Virus record (IMG/VR): IMGVR_UViG_3300045012_000070 | Coordinates: 1-37,599 of that record | Strand: one strand, 5' to 3' | Source: a virus | DNA: 37,599 nucleotides | Shown here: one piece after another, positions 6,826 to 13,547 of the stretch | Layout: every line of letters begins with the position of its first letter | Position numbering within the stretch: the first letter of the stretch is position 1 | The notes under the pieces: generated by a model | The model's input: only the letters and a program-made list of their open reading frames with translations | What the model was told of the DNA's origin: nothing | The model's database searches: none | Position numbers and translations under genes: made by a program

Positions 6826-7179
6826 TTAGACTGATGTTCCTTCAACCTCACCAGACGGAGTTTCCTCAACCCTCGACTCCAACCAAAGCCGGGCGGCATC
6901 CCTCACGCGGGGATGGATTTTCTTGTCTCCGCAAATATGCCGTGAGGTGAGGATCATCTCAATGATGTGGGTTTTGACCCGCGGAGCCAAGGGCAACTCT
7001 CCAGTGAGTTTCCCCTTCCTCAAGCGTCCCTCGGCCACGGCACGTGCTCTGGCCCGGTTGAATGAGTCTTTGGGGTTGAACACCGAGAGTGAAAATTGGA
7101 CTTGGTTGGTGTTTGTGAGTATCGACGCAACTCCGGCCACCGGGAACCCTGACTTGTCCCGGAGATAAAAGAATTTCAT
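6826..7179 (-). CDS. hypothetical 117-aa protein
   Basis: Begins MKFFYLRDKSGFPVAGVASI with AGGAGG upstream. The N-terminal half looks like a small beta-rich domain; the C-terminal half is basic and helical. No cysteine cluster, signal peptide or catalytic motif that I recognise. An eight-base-pair hairpin (7197-7218) lies just upstream of its ribosome site. Confidence 0.65.
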   Translation of the reverse strand: MKFFYLRDKSGFPVAGVASILTNTNQVQFSLSVFNPKDSFNRARARAVAEGRLRKGKLTGELPLAPRVKTHIIEMILTSRHICGDKKIHPRVRDAARLWLESRVEETPSGEVEGTSV

Positions 7180-7196
7180 GCTAGCCTCCTCGGAAT

Positions 7197-7218
7197 GAGG
7201 GATTTTGAGGAATCCCTC
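7197..7218. other. hairpin before a ribosome site
   Basis: GAGGGATT (7197-7204) and AATCCCTC (7211-7218) form a perfect eight-pair stem with a six-base loop. No U tract follows on the minus strand, so it is not an obvious terminator. It may protect a transcript end or affect translation of the 6826-7179 gene. Confidence 0.4.
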
Positions 7219-7230
7219 CCTCCGGCGCGG

Positions 7231-7428
7231 CTAGTTGGCAGGGTTCAGCGTGTCGGCGCGGGTAGCTTCAGGGATGTTGTAGTTAATTTGATAGGGCAAT
7301 GTTGATCTCACATGCCCAAACGTGCGATCCTCGAACTCGATGGTGTTGTCTCGCACCGTGATCAATCGGGTGACGAGTTTGTAGGTGATGGTGGTGCCGT
7401 TTGATTTGTGTAGAGTTACGCGATCCAT
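7231..7428 (-). CDS. hypothetical 65-aa protein
   Basis: Starts MDRVTLHKSNGTTITYK with AAAGGAGG seven bases upstream; an earlier GTG in frame is less likely because it lies before the ribosome site. Alternating polar/hydrophobic residues suggest a small beta-barrel-like fold. No known family. A hairpin-motif copy (7444-7466) is immediately upstream. Confidence 0.6.
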   Translation of the reverse strand: MDRVTLHKSNGTTITYKLVTRLITVRDNTIEFEDRTFGHVRSTLPYQINYNIPEATRADTLNPAN

Positions 7429-7429
7429 A

Positions 7430-7637
7430 CTAGGGCCTCCTTTCCTCACCCCGTTTTAAGGCGAGGAGATTGTCAATCTTTTCTGTTACTTTGTAGAGTT
7501 GCTGCCATGCTGCTGCAAGCTCGGCTCCAAGTTCGTCAGGTATATAAGCGAAAGAATCGTGCTTTTTATGCCATTCTTCTTCGGGGGCCGTTGTAAATCA
7601 ACCAATCATAGGTTTCGTCTTGATGAATGTATGTCAT
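7430..7637 (-). pseudogene. small gene split by a one-base insertion in a C run
   Basis: The ATG (7637) overlaps the upstream stop (ATGA). The first 17-18 codons (MTYIHQDETYDWLIYNG) read in one frame. After a run of five C (7583-7587, minus strand) the protein-like sequence continues in another frame (EEEWHKKHDSFAYIPDEL...) to TAG at 7430. Dropping one C gives a continuous 68-residue protein. It is either a real frameshift, a sequencing error in a homopolymer, or +1 recoding. The end carries the hairpin motif in coding sequence. Confidence 0.55.
7444..7466 (-). promoter_or_regulatory. copy of the CCTCG/CGGGG hairpin motif
   Basis: On the minus strand: CCTCG, loop CCTTAAAA, CGGGG, then TGAGG. 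The outer bases also pair (CCTC with GAGG), giving two alternative stems. It ends ten bases before the AAAGGAGG site of the 7231-7428 gene. It also encodes the end of the frameshifted gene. Confidence 0.55.
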
Positions 7638-8044
7638 TGCCACAAGCGTCCACTTAACGCCTTAGCACTGAATTGTCCAAACCTGAGTCGCCGGGCAACT
7701 TCACGGGCGTCTCTTACTTGGAGAGTGAGTTCGTGGATGCGCTCTCGAATTGATCCTAGCGCGGCCTCGGTCACTTCCTCATTTATCAGGTTTCGACGAA
7801 ACAGTCCTAGTTGACGTTTGAGTCTCACGTATTCCATGAGGTATTTTTGGTAATCTGGGATGTCTTTTGCATACGGGCTGGCCTGATGGTCAGTCATGGT
7901 GTTTGCGGCTCTCCCTACCACCAAATTGATGCGTTTGATGTGGGCGAGGGTAATCCGGTCAATAGCCCGAACCAGAACAAGATTCTTAGATTCCCGTGTC
8001 CTAGTCCGGGCCTCGACCTCAGCGTTGATGGCTGCTATGCTCAT
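7634..8044 (-). CDS. hypothetical helical protein, 136 aa
   Basis: Arg/Glu-rich, largely helical, with a coiled-coil-like second half (around residues 65-120). Starts in an ATGA overlap with the membrane mini-protein upstream and ends in an ATGA overlap with the split gene. No cysteine cluster or enzyme motif. Possibly a nucleic-acid-binding or structural helper; not recognised. Confidence 0.65.
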   Translation of the reverse strand: MSIAAINAEVEARTRTRESKNLVLVRAIDRITLAHIKRINLVVGRAANTMTDHQASPYAKDIPDYQKYLMEYVRLKRQLGLFRRNLINEEVTEAALGSIRERIHELTLQVRDAREVARRLRFGQFSAKALSGRLWQ

Positions 8045-8115
8045 CTGCGTGTTAGGATGGTTACCACAGCCGCCAACAGGAGTAATCCCAAAACCCCCGC
8101 CACCAATCCGGCCAT
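8041..8115 (-). CDS. single-helix membrane mini-protein, 24 aa
   Basis: M-A-G then an almost unbroken run of Leu/Val/Ala/Gly ending TILTRR*. AAGGAG lies six bases before the ATG, and the stop overlaps the next start (ATGA). Positive residues only at the C-terminus suggest an N-out orientation. Too short for family assignment, but the ribosome site and coupling make it credible. Confidence 0.6.
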   Translation of the reverse strand: MAGLVAGVLGLLLLAAVVTILTRR

Positions 8116-8116
8116 G

Positions 8117-8506
8117 TCAATCTCCTTGTTTGACTCCTTGAGGTTCTCCGCCTCCACCTTTGGTGAGTTTGGAGAGTTGATCGAAGTCGCCTTCGTCGAT
8201 TGCTTTGTTGAGGGCTTGGGTGAGTTGGTTGACTTTTTCCGTCACCTTGCGCTTCAAACCGAATTTTTCCGGGGTGAAGAACTCAGACACGGTTTCCCCT
8301 TGGGCATTGAGGGTTTTGTCGGGACGGATGTTTGATAACTCTTTTTCCGCCGCCTCTAATAGTTCCTTGCCCTTGAGGATTTGTTTGACTTGAACTTCGA
8401 GGGTTTGTTCGGTGAGTATATCAACCACCCGCCGAATCCTCTCAGCCCCGGAGCCAGCGAGTGATTCACTCACTAACTCCTTGATTGACTTCTTGGGTTC
8501 GTTCAT
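8117..8506 (-). CDS. hypothetical charged helical protein, 129 aa
   Basis: Starts MNEPKKSIKELVSESLAG with GGAGG upstream (an earlier start in frame lies before this site). Dominated by Lys/Glu-rich helices with heptad-like spacing around residues 25-110, ending in a Gly-rich, acidic tail. Could be a coiled-coil oligomer. Not recognised. Confidence 0.65.
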   Translation of the reverse strand: MNEPKKSIKELVSESLAGSGAERIRRVVDILTEQTLEVQVKQILKGKELLEAAEKELSNIRPDKTLNAQGETVSEFFTPEKFGLKRKVTEKVNQLTQALNKAIDEGDFDQLSKLTKGGGGEPQGVKQGD

Positions 8507-8669
8507 TCTTGCCTCCCGTAAAAAATCGATTACCACAATTGGCACAACACCCGGTTTTCAGGGCATAAAGGTGCTGTTTTGCTCCTTCGTTGTCATACCC
8601 GCATTCATCACAGTCAAGCATCTTACTTGACAAGATATGGCCTGTCGTTGTGGGTGTGGCGTCCGCCAT
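8466..8669 (-). CDS. small zinc-ribbon protein, 67 aa
   Basis: CDECG near residue 20 and CCANCG near residue 42 make a classic zinc ribbon (CxxC-x~20-CxxC) with a hydrophilic tail. It overlaps the next gene by 41 bases and the previous one by 47. Zinc ribbons this small in phages are usually adaptor or transcription-affecting proteins; the partner is unknown. Confidence 0.65.
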   Translation of the reverse strand: MADATPTTTGHILSSKMLDCDECGYDNEGAKQHLYALKTGCCANCGNRFFTGGKNERTQEVNQGVSE

Positions 8670-8805
8670 GATAAAACACCTTTCCGGGCCTCAGACACAC
8701 ATCATTGGCCCAAACACACAAATACACTTGTTCAGGCTCGGACGCCTCCGAGGTGGGAGTCTGGCCGGGATTGGATGATATCAATATATCCTCTCTGATG
8801 CTCAT
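8623..8805 (-). CDS. hypothetical 60-aa protein
   Basis: I chose ATG 8805 (MSIREDILISSNPGQ), which overlaps the upstream stop as ATGA and has GGGGCAAG before it. Contains a short beta-like YLCVWANDVCL segment and a His/Gly-rich loop (YHGGRHTHND). Two cysteines. No known family. Confidence 0.55.
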   Translation of the reverse strand: MSIREDILISSNPGQTPTSEASEPEQVYLCVWANDVCLRPGKVFYHGGRHTHNDRPYLVK

Positions 8806-9017
8806 TGACTTGCCCCGCCTTCTCCTTCCCATGTGGACACTTCAACATGGGCATCAGGCAAATCAGACAAAACTTCCCCTTGGTTTGGGGGTTGGATGAA
8901 CTGGTTTCCATTGAGGGTCTCCTGTTTTTGATTCACATCGAGACCGCAGGATTGACACACAGTGTCTTTCCAGTTGTGGCGTTTGTAGGTTACGCCGTTT
9001 CGAATACAGGTTGACAT
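8802..9017 (-). CDS. small cysteine-containing protein, 71 aa
   Basis: Starts MSTCIRNGVTYKRHNW with AAGGAGC upstream. C4, H14 and CQSCG (21-25) look like a half zinc knuckle; the rest is polar and acidic with a Gln/Asn/Pro-rich centre. It overlaps the gene upstream by 28 bases and the gene downstream by 4. Function unknown. Confidence 0.6.
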   Translation of the reverse strand: MSTCIRNGVTYKRHNWKDTVCQSCGLDVNQKQETLNGNQFIQPPNQGEVLSDLPDAHVEVSTWEGEGGASQ

Positions 9018-9211
9018 GCGTTGCTCCTTTCGAGTACTTCAACTTGATTGTGAGCAAGAGTGCCAACAATATGTATGTCCAGATATCGACCCCTTTCATC
9101 TTCTCCAGGCCATAGCTGGACGCCGCGAAGTCTCACGATTTTACCGTAGTTAAGACTCTGGTAGATGGTTTCGATAGTCACCCGCTCCTCCACCTTACAC
9201 ACTCGCTTCAT
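8990..9211 (-). CDS. hypothetical 73-aa protein
   Basis: ATG at 9211 is preceded by AAGGAGC at five bases. Beta-rich composition (VTIETIYQSL...KIVRLRGVQLW...YLDIHIVGTLA), with one Cys near each end. Upstream is a GC hairpin (9230-9253: AGGGCCA / TGGCCCT). No recognised domain. Confidence 0.6.
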   Translation of the reverse strand: MKRVCKVEERVTIETIYQSLNYGKIVRLRGVQLWPGEDERGRYLDIHIVGTLAHNQVEVLERSNACQPVFETA

Positions 9212-9229
9212 GATTGCTCCTTTTTAATC

Positions 9230-9253
9230 AGGGCCACCTTGGAGGCTGGCCCT
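9230..9253. other. GC hairpin between leftward genes
   Basis: AGGGCCA (9230-9236) pairs with TGGCCCT (9247-9253), ten-base loop, lying after the stop of the exported-protein gene and just before the ribosome site of 8990-9211. No U tract follows, so it could be a weak terminator or a stabilising/translation-control hairpin. Confidence 0.4.
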
Positions 9254-9258
9254 TTGAG

Positions 9259-9642
9259 TTATTGCTCCGTCCCCAGCACCAACAAAGTCAAATCATACAA
9301 AATCCCGCGATAAACCACAGGAAACCATATAATCACCATGTTGTTGTTGACGGTTGCTTGGATACCGAAGTTTTGATGCGTGATGCCGTGCTCGTCGGTG
9401 AATAACTCAATCTCACTAAATCGAGTACGTTGGCCATTAACATAGGCCTCAGCATAGCCGCAATGATCCCATCCTGCGGTCTCGCACGTCGCTCCAAGGA
9501 CAACATAGTCCCCGGTGATCGTCATGATCGCTTGATTGCTTGTGGTATCGGTTTGCCACTGTTCGAGGTGTTTGATGTTGGCGTGGGTGGGTTGGGCGAC
9601 AGCGGTTGCCGCCAAGAACATCCACAGCAATGCACGTTTCAT
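9259..9642 (-). CDS. exported protein, 127 aa
   Basis: Sec signal peptide: MKRALLWMFLAATAVAQ, with likely cleavage after AVA or THA (about residues 16-21). The mature part is beta-rich with two cysteines (CETAGWDHC) that could form a disulfide, consistent with a periplasmic or surface location. I chose ATG 9642; the longer frame reads through the upstream mini-gene. Not recognised; a phage-exported protein could act in exclusion or host-surface change. Confidence 0.65.
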   Translation of the reverse strand: MKRALLWMFLAATAVAQPTHANIKHLEQWQTDTTSNQAIMTITGDYVVLGATCETAGWDHCGYAEAYVNGQRTRFSEIELFTDEHGITHQNFGIQATVNNNMVIIWFPVVYRGILYDLTLLVLGTEQ

Positions 9643-9644
9643 AC

Positions 9645-9743
9645 TTAGTCTCTGTCTTTGCGAATCATGCCCCCACTCCGCCAACCAGCTACTCCACAAG
9701 CAACCAGTGTAACGAATATGAGGGCCATGATTATTGTTTTCAT
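9645..9743 (-). CDS. membrane or lipoprotein mini-protein, 32 aa
   Basis: MKTIIMALIFVTLVACGVAG then a polar, charged tail. The hydrophobic run ends in LVAC, which fits a lipobox or simply a membrane helix. It ends three bases before the exported-protein start. The ribosome site is poor, and a terminator (9755-9782) is only 12 bases upstream, so its transcription is unclear; the hydrophobic pattern is the main evidence. Confidence 0.45.
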   Translation of the reverse strand: MKTIIMALIFVTLVACGVAGWRSGGMIRKDRD

Positions 9744-9754
9744 CTGACAACACG

Positions 9755-9782
9755 AAAAGCCCCCTGATGGTCTAGGGGGCTT
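9755..9782 (-). terminator. intrinsic terminator (leftward)
   Basis: On the minus strand AAGCCCCC...GGGGGCTTTTCG: an eight-pair GC stem including CCCCCT/AGGGGG, short loop, then TTTT. It follows the 18-codon ORF at 9804-9860, so the structured leader plus this ORF would make a short transcript of about 220 bases. Confidence 0.75.
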
Positions 9783-9803
9783 GGCTCACTGGATTTGCAG
9801 GAC

Positions 9804-9860
9804 TTACTCTGTCTCACCCTCTTCGGGTTCGTCAGCCAGATAATTCAGGTCACGCTTCAT
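9804..9860 (-). CDS. 18-aa acidic mini-ORF between an inverted repeat and a terminator
   Basis: MKRDLNYLADEPEEGETE*. AAGGAG lies seven bases before the ATG. It is flanked upstream by a 24-base inverted repeat and downstream by a strong terminator. It may be a real mini-protein, a leader peptide, or incidental to a regulatory RNA. The basic start and acidic end are not typical of a random ORF. Confidence 0.45.
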   Translation of the reverse strand: MKRDLNYLADEPEEGETE

Positions 9861-9876
9861 GGCGTTTCTCCTTGGG

Positions 9877-9973
9877 CTAGTTGCCCTTAGGAGAGTGAGC
9901 ATTGTGTGGAATCCATCCCTGCATATACGCACTAGGATAGGACTCTCCTGCTCACTCCCCTAAGCACAACTAG
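9877..9973. repeat. 24-base inverted repeat with an alternative stem
   Basis: 9877-9900 and 9950-9973 are inverted copies matching at 21 of 24 positions (CTAGTTG..CTTAGG.GAGTGAGC). The loop is 49 bases. An alternative eight-pair stem, AGGAGAGT (9889-9896) with ACTCTCCT (9942-9949), excludes the long one. On the leftward transcript it forms the leader of the 18-codon ORF, so it could be a switching RNA or a protein-binding site. Confidence 0.6.
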
Positions 9974-9993
9974 ACTGGCTTGTGCTTGAAACT

Positions 9994-10692
9994 TCAAATC
10001 GAAGCTTCGTATTCCTTCTCGTCCCACACGTCGATGTAGTAAGACTCGTTGTCAAGGCTGGCCACCAAGAATGGATCTCTTAATAACGAGACTGTACGAT
10101 GGTGCTCGTTAACGGTCGTCCCCAATTGCTGAATCTCAAACTGACAGTTGGGCAGAGCCGATTTGATTTCAACGGCCTTGCTCAAGACAAATTCAGGGAC
10201 GTTGCCGGTGTAATTGGACAGCGTAAAACTGTGCCATCTTATTATCTTTCGGGTGCCCTCGCCCATCATTACGTCCAGGCTTACCGAACCCGTAATAGCG
10301 AAGCCAAGTGCCGCAATTGCGGACAAGATGTTTGAAGCATAACGATACCAGGGCCAGAAAGCGTCTGGAGCGTGAGGGCCCCCATTCACGACCATGCCGT
10401 AGACAAACAAAGTCAACATACACGGAACCAACGTCCAAAACAGGATTGTCCACTTTGTTCCTGACCACATTCCGGTGTGTTCTTTGCTGGTCTTGTATTT
10501 CTTGACAGCAGCGGTTTGGAGTGGCTCGATGCCAAGCTCTCGAAGCTTGAACAACAAGGTTCCCGGACAAGCGATTGCGCGAGCTAACACCTTGTAGCCA
10601 AGTTTAGACTCGGCCTCACGGGCCAGATTCACGCGACTATCTTTGAGAGCAGGAGTCTTAAATCCCATTCTCGGCAGAGTTACAGTTGCCAT
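9994..10692 (-). CDS. two-helix membrane protein, 232 aa
   Basis: Cytoplasmic N-terminus (about 80 residues), two predicted transmembrane helices (around 81-101, FWTLVPCMLTLFVYGMVV, and 116-140, ILSAIAALGFAITG), then a soluble C-terminal domain of about 90 residues. AGGAGG precedes the ATG. The architecture is unlike known holins (too large). No enzyme motif. It could be a membrane scaffold or exclusion factor; not recognised. Confidence 0.7.
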   Translation of the reverse strand: MATVTLPRMGFKTPALKDSRVNLAREAESKLGYKVLARAIACPGTLLFKLRELGIEPLQTAAVKKYKTSKEHTGMWSGTKWTILFWTLVPCMLTLFVYGMVVNGGPHAPDAFWPWYRYASNILSAIAALGFAITGSVSLDVMMGEGTRKIIRWHSFTLSNYTGNVPEFVLSKAVEIKSALPNCQFEIQQLGTTVNEHHRTVSLLRDPFLVASLDNESYYIDVWDEKEYEASI

Positions 10693-10738
10693 ATTGCCTC
10701 CTTAGAATTGTGTTGATTGGATAATACCAGACAATAAA

Positions 10739-10767
10739 AAAGCCCTAGCTTGTTAGGCTAGGGCTTT
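10739..10767 (-). terminator. intrinsic terminator
   Basis: AAAGCCCTAGC (10739-10749) and GCTAGGGCTTT (10757-10767) form an 11-pair perfect stem with a seven-base loop; on the minus strand it is followed by TTTTTT. It lies about 115 bases after the gene at 10881-11399 and before the membrane-protein gene. The GCCCTAG stem recurs in the terminator at 14487-14534. Confidence 0.85.
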
Positions 10768-10880
10768 AATCAGGCATTTCTAAGGCTATTTCCTAAGGAA
10801 GCACGTCCCGCTATCTTTGCAGCTTATTTCGGCTTTGGGCCTTATTCGTCTGCACTCATCGCGGGTCTATGCAGCCTGAA

Positions 10881-11399
10881 TTACCCGTCTGTCCTTCCCG
10901 CGTTGGCCGCATTGGGCGCGGGTTTGGCAGCGTTGGCAACTGCCTCAGTTGCAAACACCAGTTGTTCGTAGGTGACCTTGCCCCCGCTCATCTCAGCCGT
11001 GGCCTTGATGCTCATGAGCTTGGCCGCAAACTTGCGGTCGCCGACCAATTCCGACCCGGCCATACGATCAGCAATCACGCCGATTGCAATGGTCTTGTCA
11101 GCCGACAGGCTGAAGGTTTCTGTTTTGGGCTTGGCTCCGCGTGATGCATCGGGCGGTGGGGCTAGGTGTTGCTGGTTTTCTGCAATGAATTGCAGGATTT
11201 CCGCAGCTGGCCCGGTTGTATCCTCACAACCAGCAAACAGCCTTTGCCACGTTGGGGCATAGAGCGTGACAGGAAACCGACCTATCCCGTACACCGACAC
11301 AGCCCCCTTCTCACCGACCGCTACTTGCAAGCCTTCATCCGTGGACAAGGCTTCCTTTGGCGTCCGGCCATTATATACTGCTTTGGGTTTTTCTTCCAT
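10881..11399 (-). CDS. hypothetical protein with the RFPVTLYA domain (larger copy)
   Basis: 172 residues. I chose ATG 11399 (MEEKPKAVYNGRTPK; GGAGG upstream) over a longer frame. Residues about 25-85 match the product of 13806-14072: L.V.V..K.A.S.YGI...RFPVTLYA..W.RL......EI..FIA. This small domain is one I have seen in other soil phage and bacterial hypothetical proteins, function unknown. The remaining C-terminal part is Ala-rich and helical (KTIAIGVIADRMAGSELV). Confidence 0.7.
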   Translation of the reverse strand: MEEKPKAVYNGRTPKEALSTDEGLQVAVGEKGAVSVYGIGRFPVTLYAPTWQRLFAGCEDTTGPAAEILQFIAENQQHLAPPPDASRGAKPKTETFSLSADKTIAIGVIADRMAGSELVGDRKFAAKLMSIKATAEMSGGKVTYEQLVFATEAVANAAKPAPNAANAGRTDG

Positions 11400-11546
11400 A
11401 CTGCCTCCTAGTGCGATTTGGGCAACAGCCCCTGAGACTACCAAAGGACTCCCCGGAGCATAACTGAGGGAGAGAAGCGATTGAGGCGCATGGCCCACAT
11501 GACTAAGCCTTGCACCCTCTTTGGTAATCTCAGGCGCGGTTGCGCC

Positions 11547-11777
11547 TTAAAAATCCCTAATGTCCACAACCAAATCCCACCGATCATGACGAATTTGAGG
11601 ATCAATGGTTGTTTTGCAGTTCGCGGTTGGTATTGGCCCGTGATAGTTGGATTCCACCTGCCTTGCGATCCACGCACCTTGGATGTTCAACACTGAGTTT
11701 GCATCATCCGAGGCTTGCAGGGTTGCAAGGCCGTAAACCAATACAACACACCACAAAATTAGTCTAATGTGTTTCAT
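11547..11777 (-). CDS. exported protein, 76 aa
   Basis: N-terminal signal peptide (MKHIRLILWCVVLVYGLATLQAS) with cleavage likely after LQA. The mature part is about 52 residues and polar, with one Cys. The start overlaps the upstream stop (ATGA). Downstream, 11400-11546 has no certain gene; a leftward frame ending at 11438 (MIGGIWLWTLGIF start near 11593) is open but lacks a ribosome site. Confidence 0.55.
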   Translation of the reverse strand: MKHIRLILWCVVLVYGLATLQASDDANSVLNIQGAWIARQVESNYHGPIPTANCKTTIDPQIRHDRWDLVVDIRDF

Positions 11778-12493
11778 CCGGGCCTAACTAACACTTGATG
11801 GATTTTCTTGCGACCCGCCTCAATCACGCGGGTTTTGAAGCCTCCCAACTTAAATGCTTGGGCCTGACTTTCTGTTTGCACATTCCGCCAATGCCCTGAG
11901 CGTTCTTGTTTGGGGGTGTTGATGTTTGATTTCTTTTGCTTCTTGGCGTTGATGATGATTGCGGCACAGGCCGCTAACCTCTTGGCGTTGTGGGTGATTT
12001 GGTTGACCAACTCATCATCGAGTTTCTTGTAGGCTAGCCCATCCATCCCACCACCTTGGTTCCTCAGCCGGTTGTCTTGACCAGCGAGGAAATAGGTTCT
12101 GAGGACTGCCCTACACGCCTCAAGGTATTTCAAATCCTCATCATGTTCGGCCCGTGAGTAGAATACGAATTTGTCACGTGGCCGCTCGAATGGGTTGCGT
12201 TTCTTGAGTTGGGCGTAGAATAGTTTGTTTGCGGCCACCCGTTTGGCAATGGTTGCTAGGGTGATTGGTTGAAGGCTCAAATCCTCACTGGCTATTTCTC
12301 GAACTGCTTGCCAATATGGTTTGTCTTGGGCCTTGGATAGTGTGGCGAGTGCTGGGTTGACTCGTTTGCGCCCCTTCTTGGGCGGGTTGGATACTCCGAT
12401 TTTGTTTATTTGCCCGTTAAATTGGGCTAGGGCTATTTGATCTTCTGGCGACCATTTAGCCCTCACATATTCCCACGGTCTTTTGCGTGGCAT
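11774..12493 (-). CDS. hypothetical basic protein, 239 aa
   Basis: Lys/Arg-rich throughout, helical in the middle (residues 50-130), with a Gly-rich linker (QGGGMDG) and a basic C-terminus. AGGAGC lies before the ATG. No cysteine cluster or nuclease/helicase motif is visible. The charge suggests nucleic-acid binding. It ends in an ATGA overlap with the exported-protein gene. Confidence 0.6.
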   Translation of the reverse strand: MPRKRPWEYVRAKWSPEDQIALAQFNGQINKIGVSNPPKKGRKRVNPALATLSKAQDKPYWQAVREIASEDLSLQPITLATIAKRVAANKLFYAQLKKRNPFERPRDKFVFYSRAEHDEDLKYLEACRAVLRTYFLAGQDNRLRNQGGGMDGLAYKKLDDELVNQITHNAKRLAACAAIIINAKKQKKSNINTPKQERSGHWRNVQTESQAQAFKLGGFKTRVIEAGRKKIHQVLVRPG

Positions 12494-12496
12494 GTG

Positions 12497-12640
12497 TTAG
12501 CTCCTAAGTTTGAGGAGATGACGTAACGTAATTACATCGTGGATTTTGACTCGGACGCCTGAGGCTAGGATGTCTTTGACCCACATCCTTGCCATCAAAT
12601 AGCCCGTCCAGTTGAAAAGCGGGTTTTCGATGGTTTTCAT
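12497..12640 (-). CDS. hypothetical 47-aa protein
   Basis: MKTIENPLFNWTGYLMARMW... with GAGGAGC before the ATG. Amphipathic and basic, with a helix around residues 12-28 and another at the C-terminus. The TAA lies four bases before the next start. Missed by length filters, but the ribosome site and spacing support it. Confidence 0.55.
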   Translation of the reverse strand: MKTIENPLFNWTGYLMARMWVKDILASGVRVKIHDVITLRHLLKLRS

Positions 12641-12963
12641 GTTGCGATGCTCCTCTCGAATGCCTCACAATCGCGTCAGGATGCGTTTTACGGGGCGTTT
12701 GGGTGTTGGGTGACACCGGAGTGCCACCCACCCGTTTTTGACCGCCTCAAAACGCGAAATTTCCGCGTCCGCGGTCTAGCCAGTGTATCCACTGACTATT
12801 ACAAAGTTCCGAGCGTTCCTAATTTGGGTCGAACCCTGATTCTCTGGGGCTGGCCCGATGCCAAACCGCTCCCTCACAGGCCAGCACACTCATGGAGTCG
12901 GGTTTGCCTGTTTGTTGAGGGTATTACGGTTTGGCGTCGCGCCAGCCTTGGCGCGAATTTGAG
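12641..12963. other. 323-base stretch without a convincing gene
   Basis: No leftward frame has a good start here; a 24-codon frame (MSVLACEGAVW...) exists without a ribosome site, and the rightward 122-codon frame is against local orientation. A perfect eight-pair hairpin TCGCGCCA-GCCT-TGGCGCGA lies at 12937-12956, after the zinc-ribbon gene. Near 12752-12766 is a near-palindrome (CGCGAAATTTCCGCG). Possibly regulatory or origin-like. Confidence 0.4.
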
Positions 12964-13179
12964 TTATCTTAACATGATGTGGGCTAATTCCGGCCTCTCA
13001 CAACTTCCAATGTGAGATGCGGGGTTTGGCCCTTGATAGTGCCAATATTGCTCTTGGCCACATTGGGGACACATGTGGGAGATGCGATTGATTGCTTCCC
13101 CCACACTCAAGTCACCGCACATATCTGAGTGTTCCCAAATTGTGCCGCAAGCAGTACATCGGTGCTTGTGGCTTGCCAT
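12964..13179 (-). CDS. small zinc-ribbon protein, 71 aa
   Basis: CTACG (8-12) and CPQCG (around 37-41) with H/C between (H17, C21), a typical zinc-ribbon spacing. AAGGAGC before the ATG. The C-terminus has extra Cys and His. Could be an adaptor or transcription-modulating mini-protein; no family named. Confidence 0.65.
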   Translation of the reverse strand: MASHKHRCTACGTIWEHSDMCGDLSVGEAINRISHMCPQCGQEQYWHYQGPNPASHIGSCERPELAHIMLR

Positions 13180-13188
13180 GTTTGCTCC

Positions 13189-13365
13189 TTAATCTTGCCA
13201 CGGTTGGAGAGAATGGGTTGAGGTGAATGGTAGATCATCGACAGACTGCCATAAAATGGCGACTTGGCAAGCCTGCCAAACAATCCACCGGGCATAGCGG
13301 GCAGCACTCAACTCACGGGGTGTCGGCCCTATGCCACATTCGGTGTCTCCGAGTGGACATAGCAT
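13189..13365 (-). CDS. hypothetical 58-aa protein
   Basis: MLCPLGDTECGIGPTPREL... with AAGGAGC before the ATG. Two cysteines near the start and one in the middle; a Trp/Ala-rich hydrophobic helix (YARWIVWQACQVAILW) suggests a peripheral or membrane association. The next ribosome site (AAGGAGC) overlaps its stop. Confidence 0.6.
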   Translation of the reverse strand: MLCPLGDTECGIGPTPRELSAARYARWIVWQACQVAILWQSVDDLPFTSTHSLQPWQD

Positions 13366-13405
13366 GTGTTTGCTCCTTGGTTTGTTGGTCTTGCGGGTCT
13401 AGGCT

Positions 13406-13424
13406 AGGCGCAACCAATGCGCCT
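13406..13424. other. hairpin between leftward mini-genes
   Basis: AGGCGCA (13406-13412) pairs with TGCGCCT (13418-13424), five-base loop, just after the stop of 13428-13547 and 40 bases before the next start. No U tract. Similar short GC hairpins precede other ribosome sites in this arm. Confidence 0.4.
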
Positions 13425-13427
13425 CAT

Positions 13428-13547
13428 TCACTCGGCCACTTGGTAGTAGGGGTAGTGGATGACTTGGGTGTTGTGGAATACTTCGGGATTGCCGTATTGT
13501 TTAGGCACGAGTCGCCGCCTTTGCCATGTCTGCGCGAGTTCTCGCAT
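13428..13547 (-). CDS. hypothetical 39-aa protein
   Basis: MRELAQTWQRRRLVPKQYGN... starts 44 bases inside the end of the gene upstream, in another frame. Basic first half, Tyr/His-rich end (HYPYYQVAE). The ribosome site is weak, so it would depend on coupling. The composition is protein-like; support is moderate. Confidence 0.4.
   Translation of the reverse strand: MRELAQTWQRRRLVPKQYGNPEVFHNTQVIHYPYYQVAE

Noticed and set aside
12647-13015. 122-aa rightward ORF in the left arm
   Set aside because: Opposite to all neighbours, no ribosome site, composition not protein-like.
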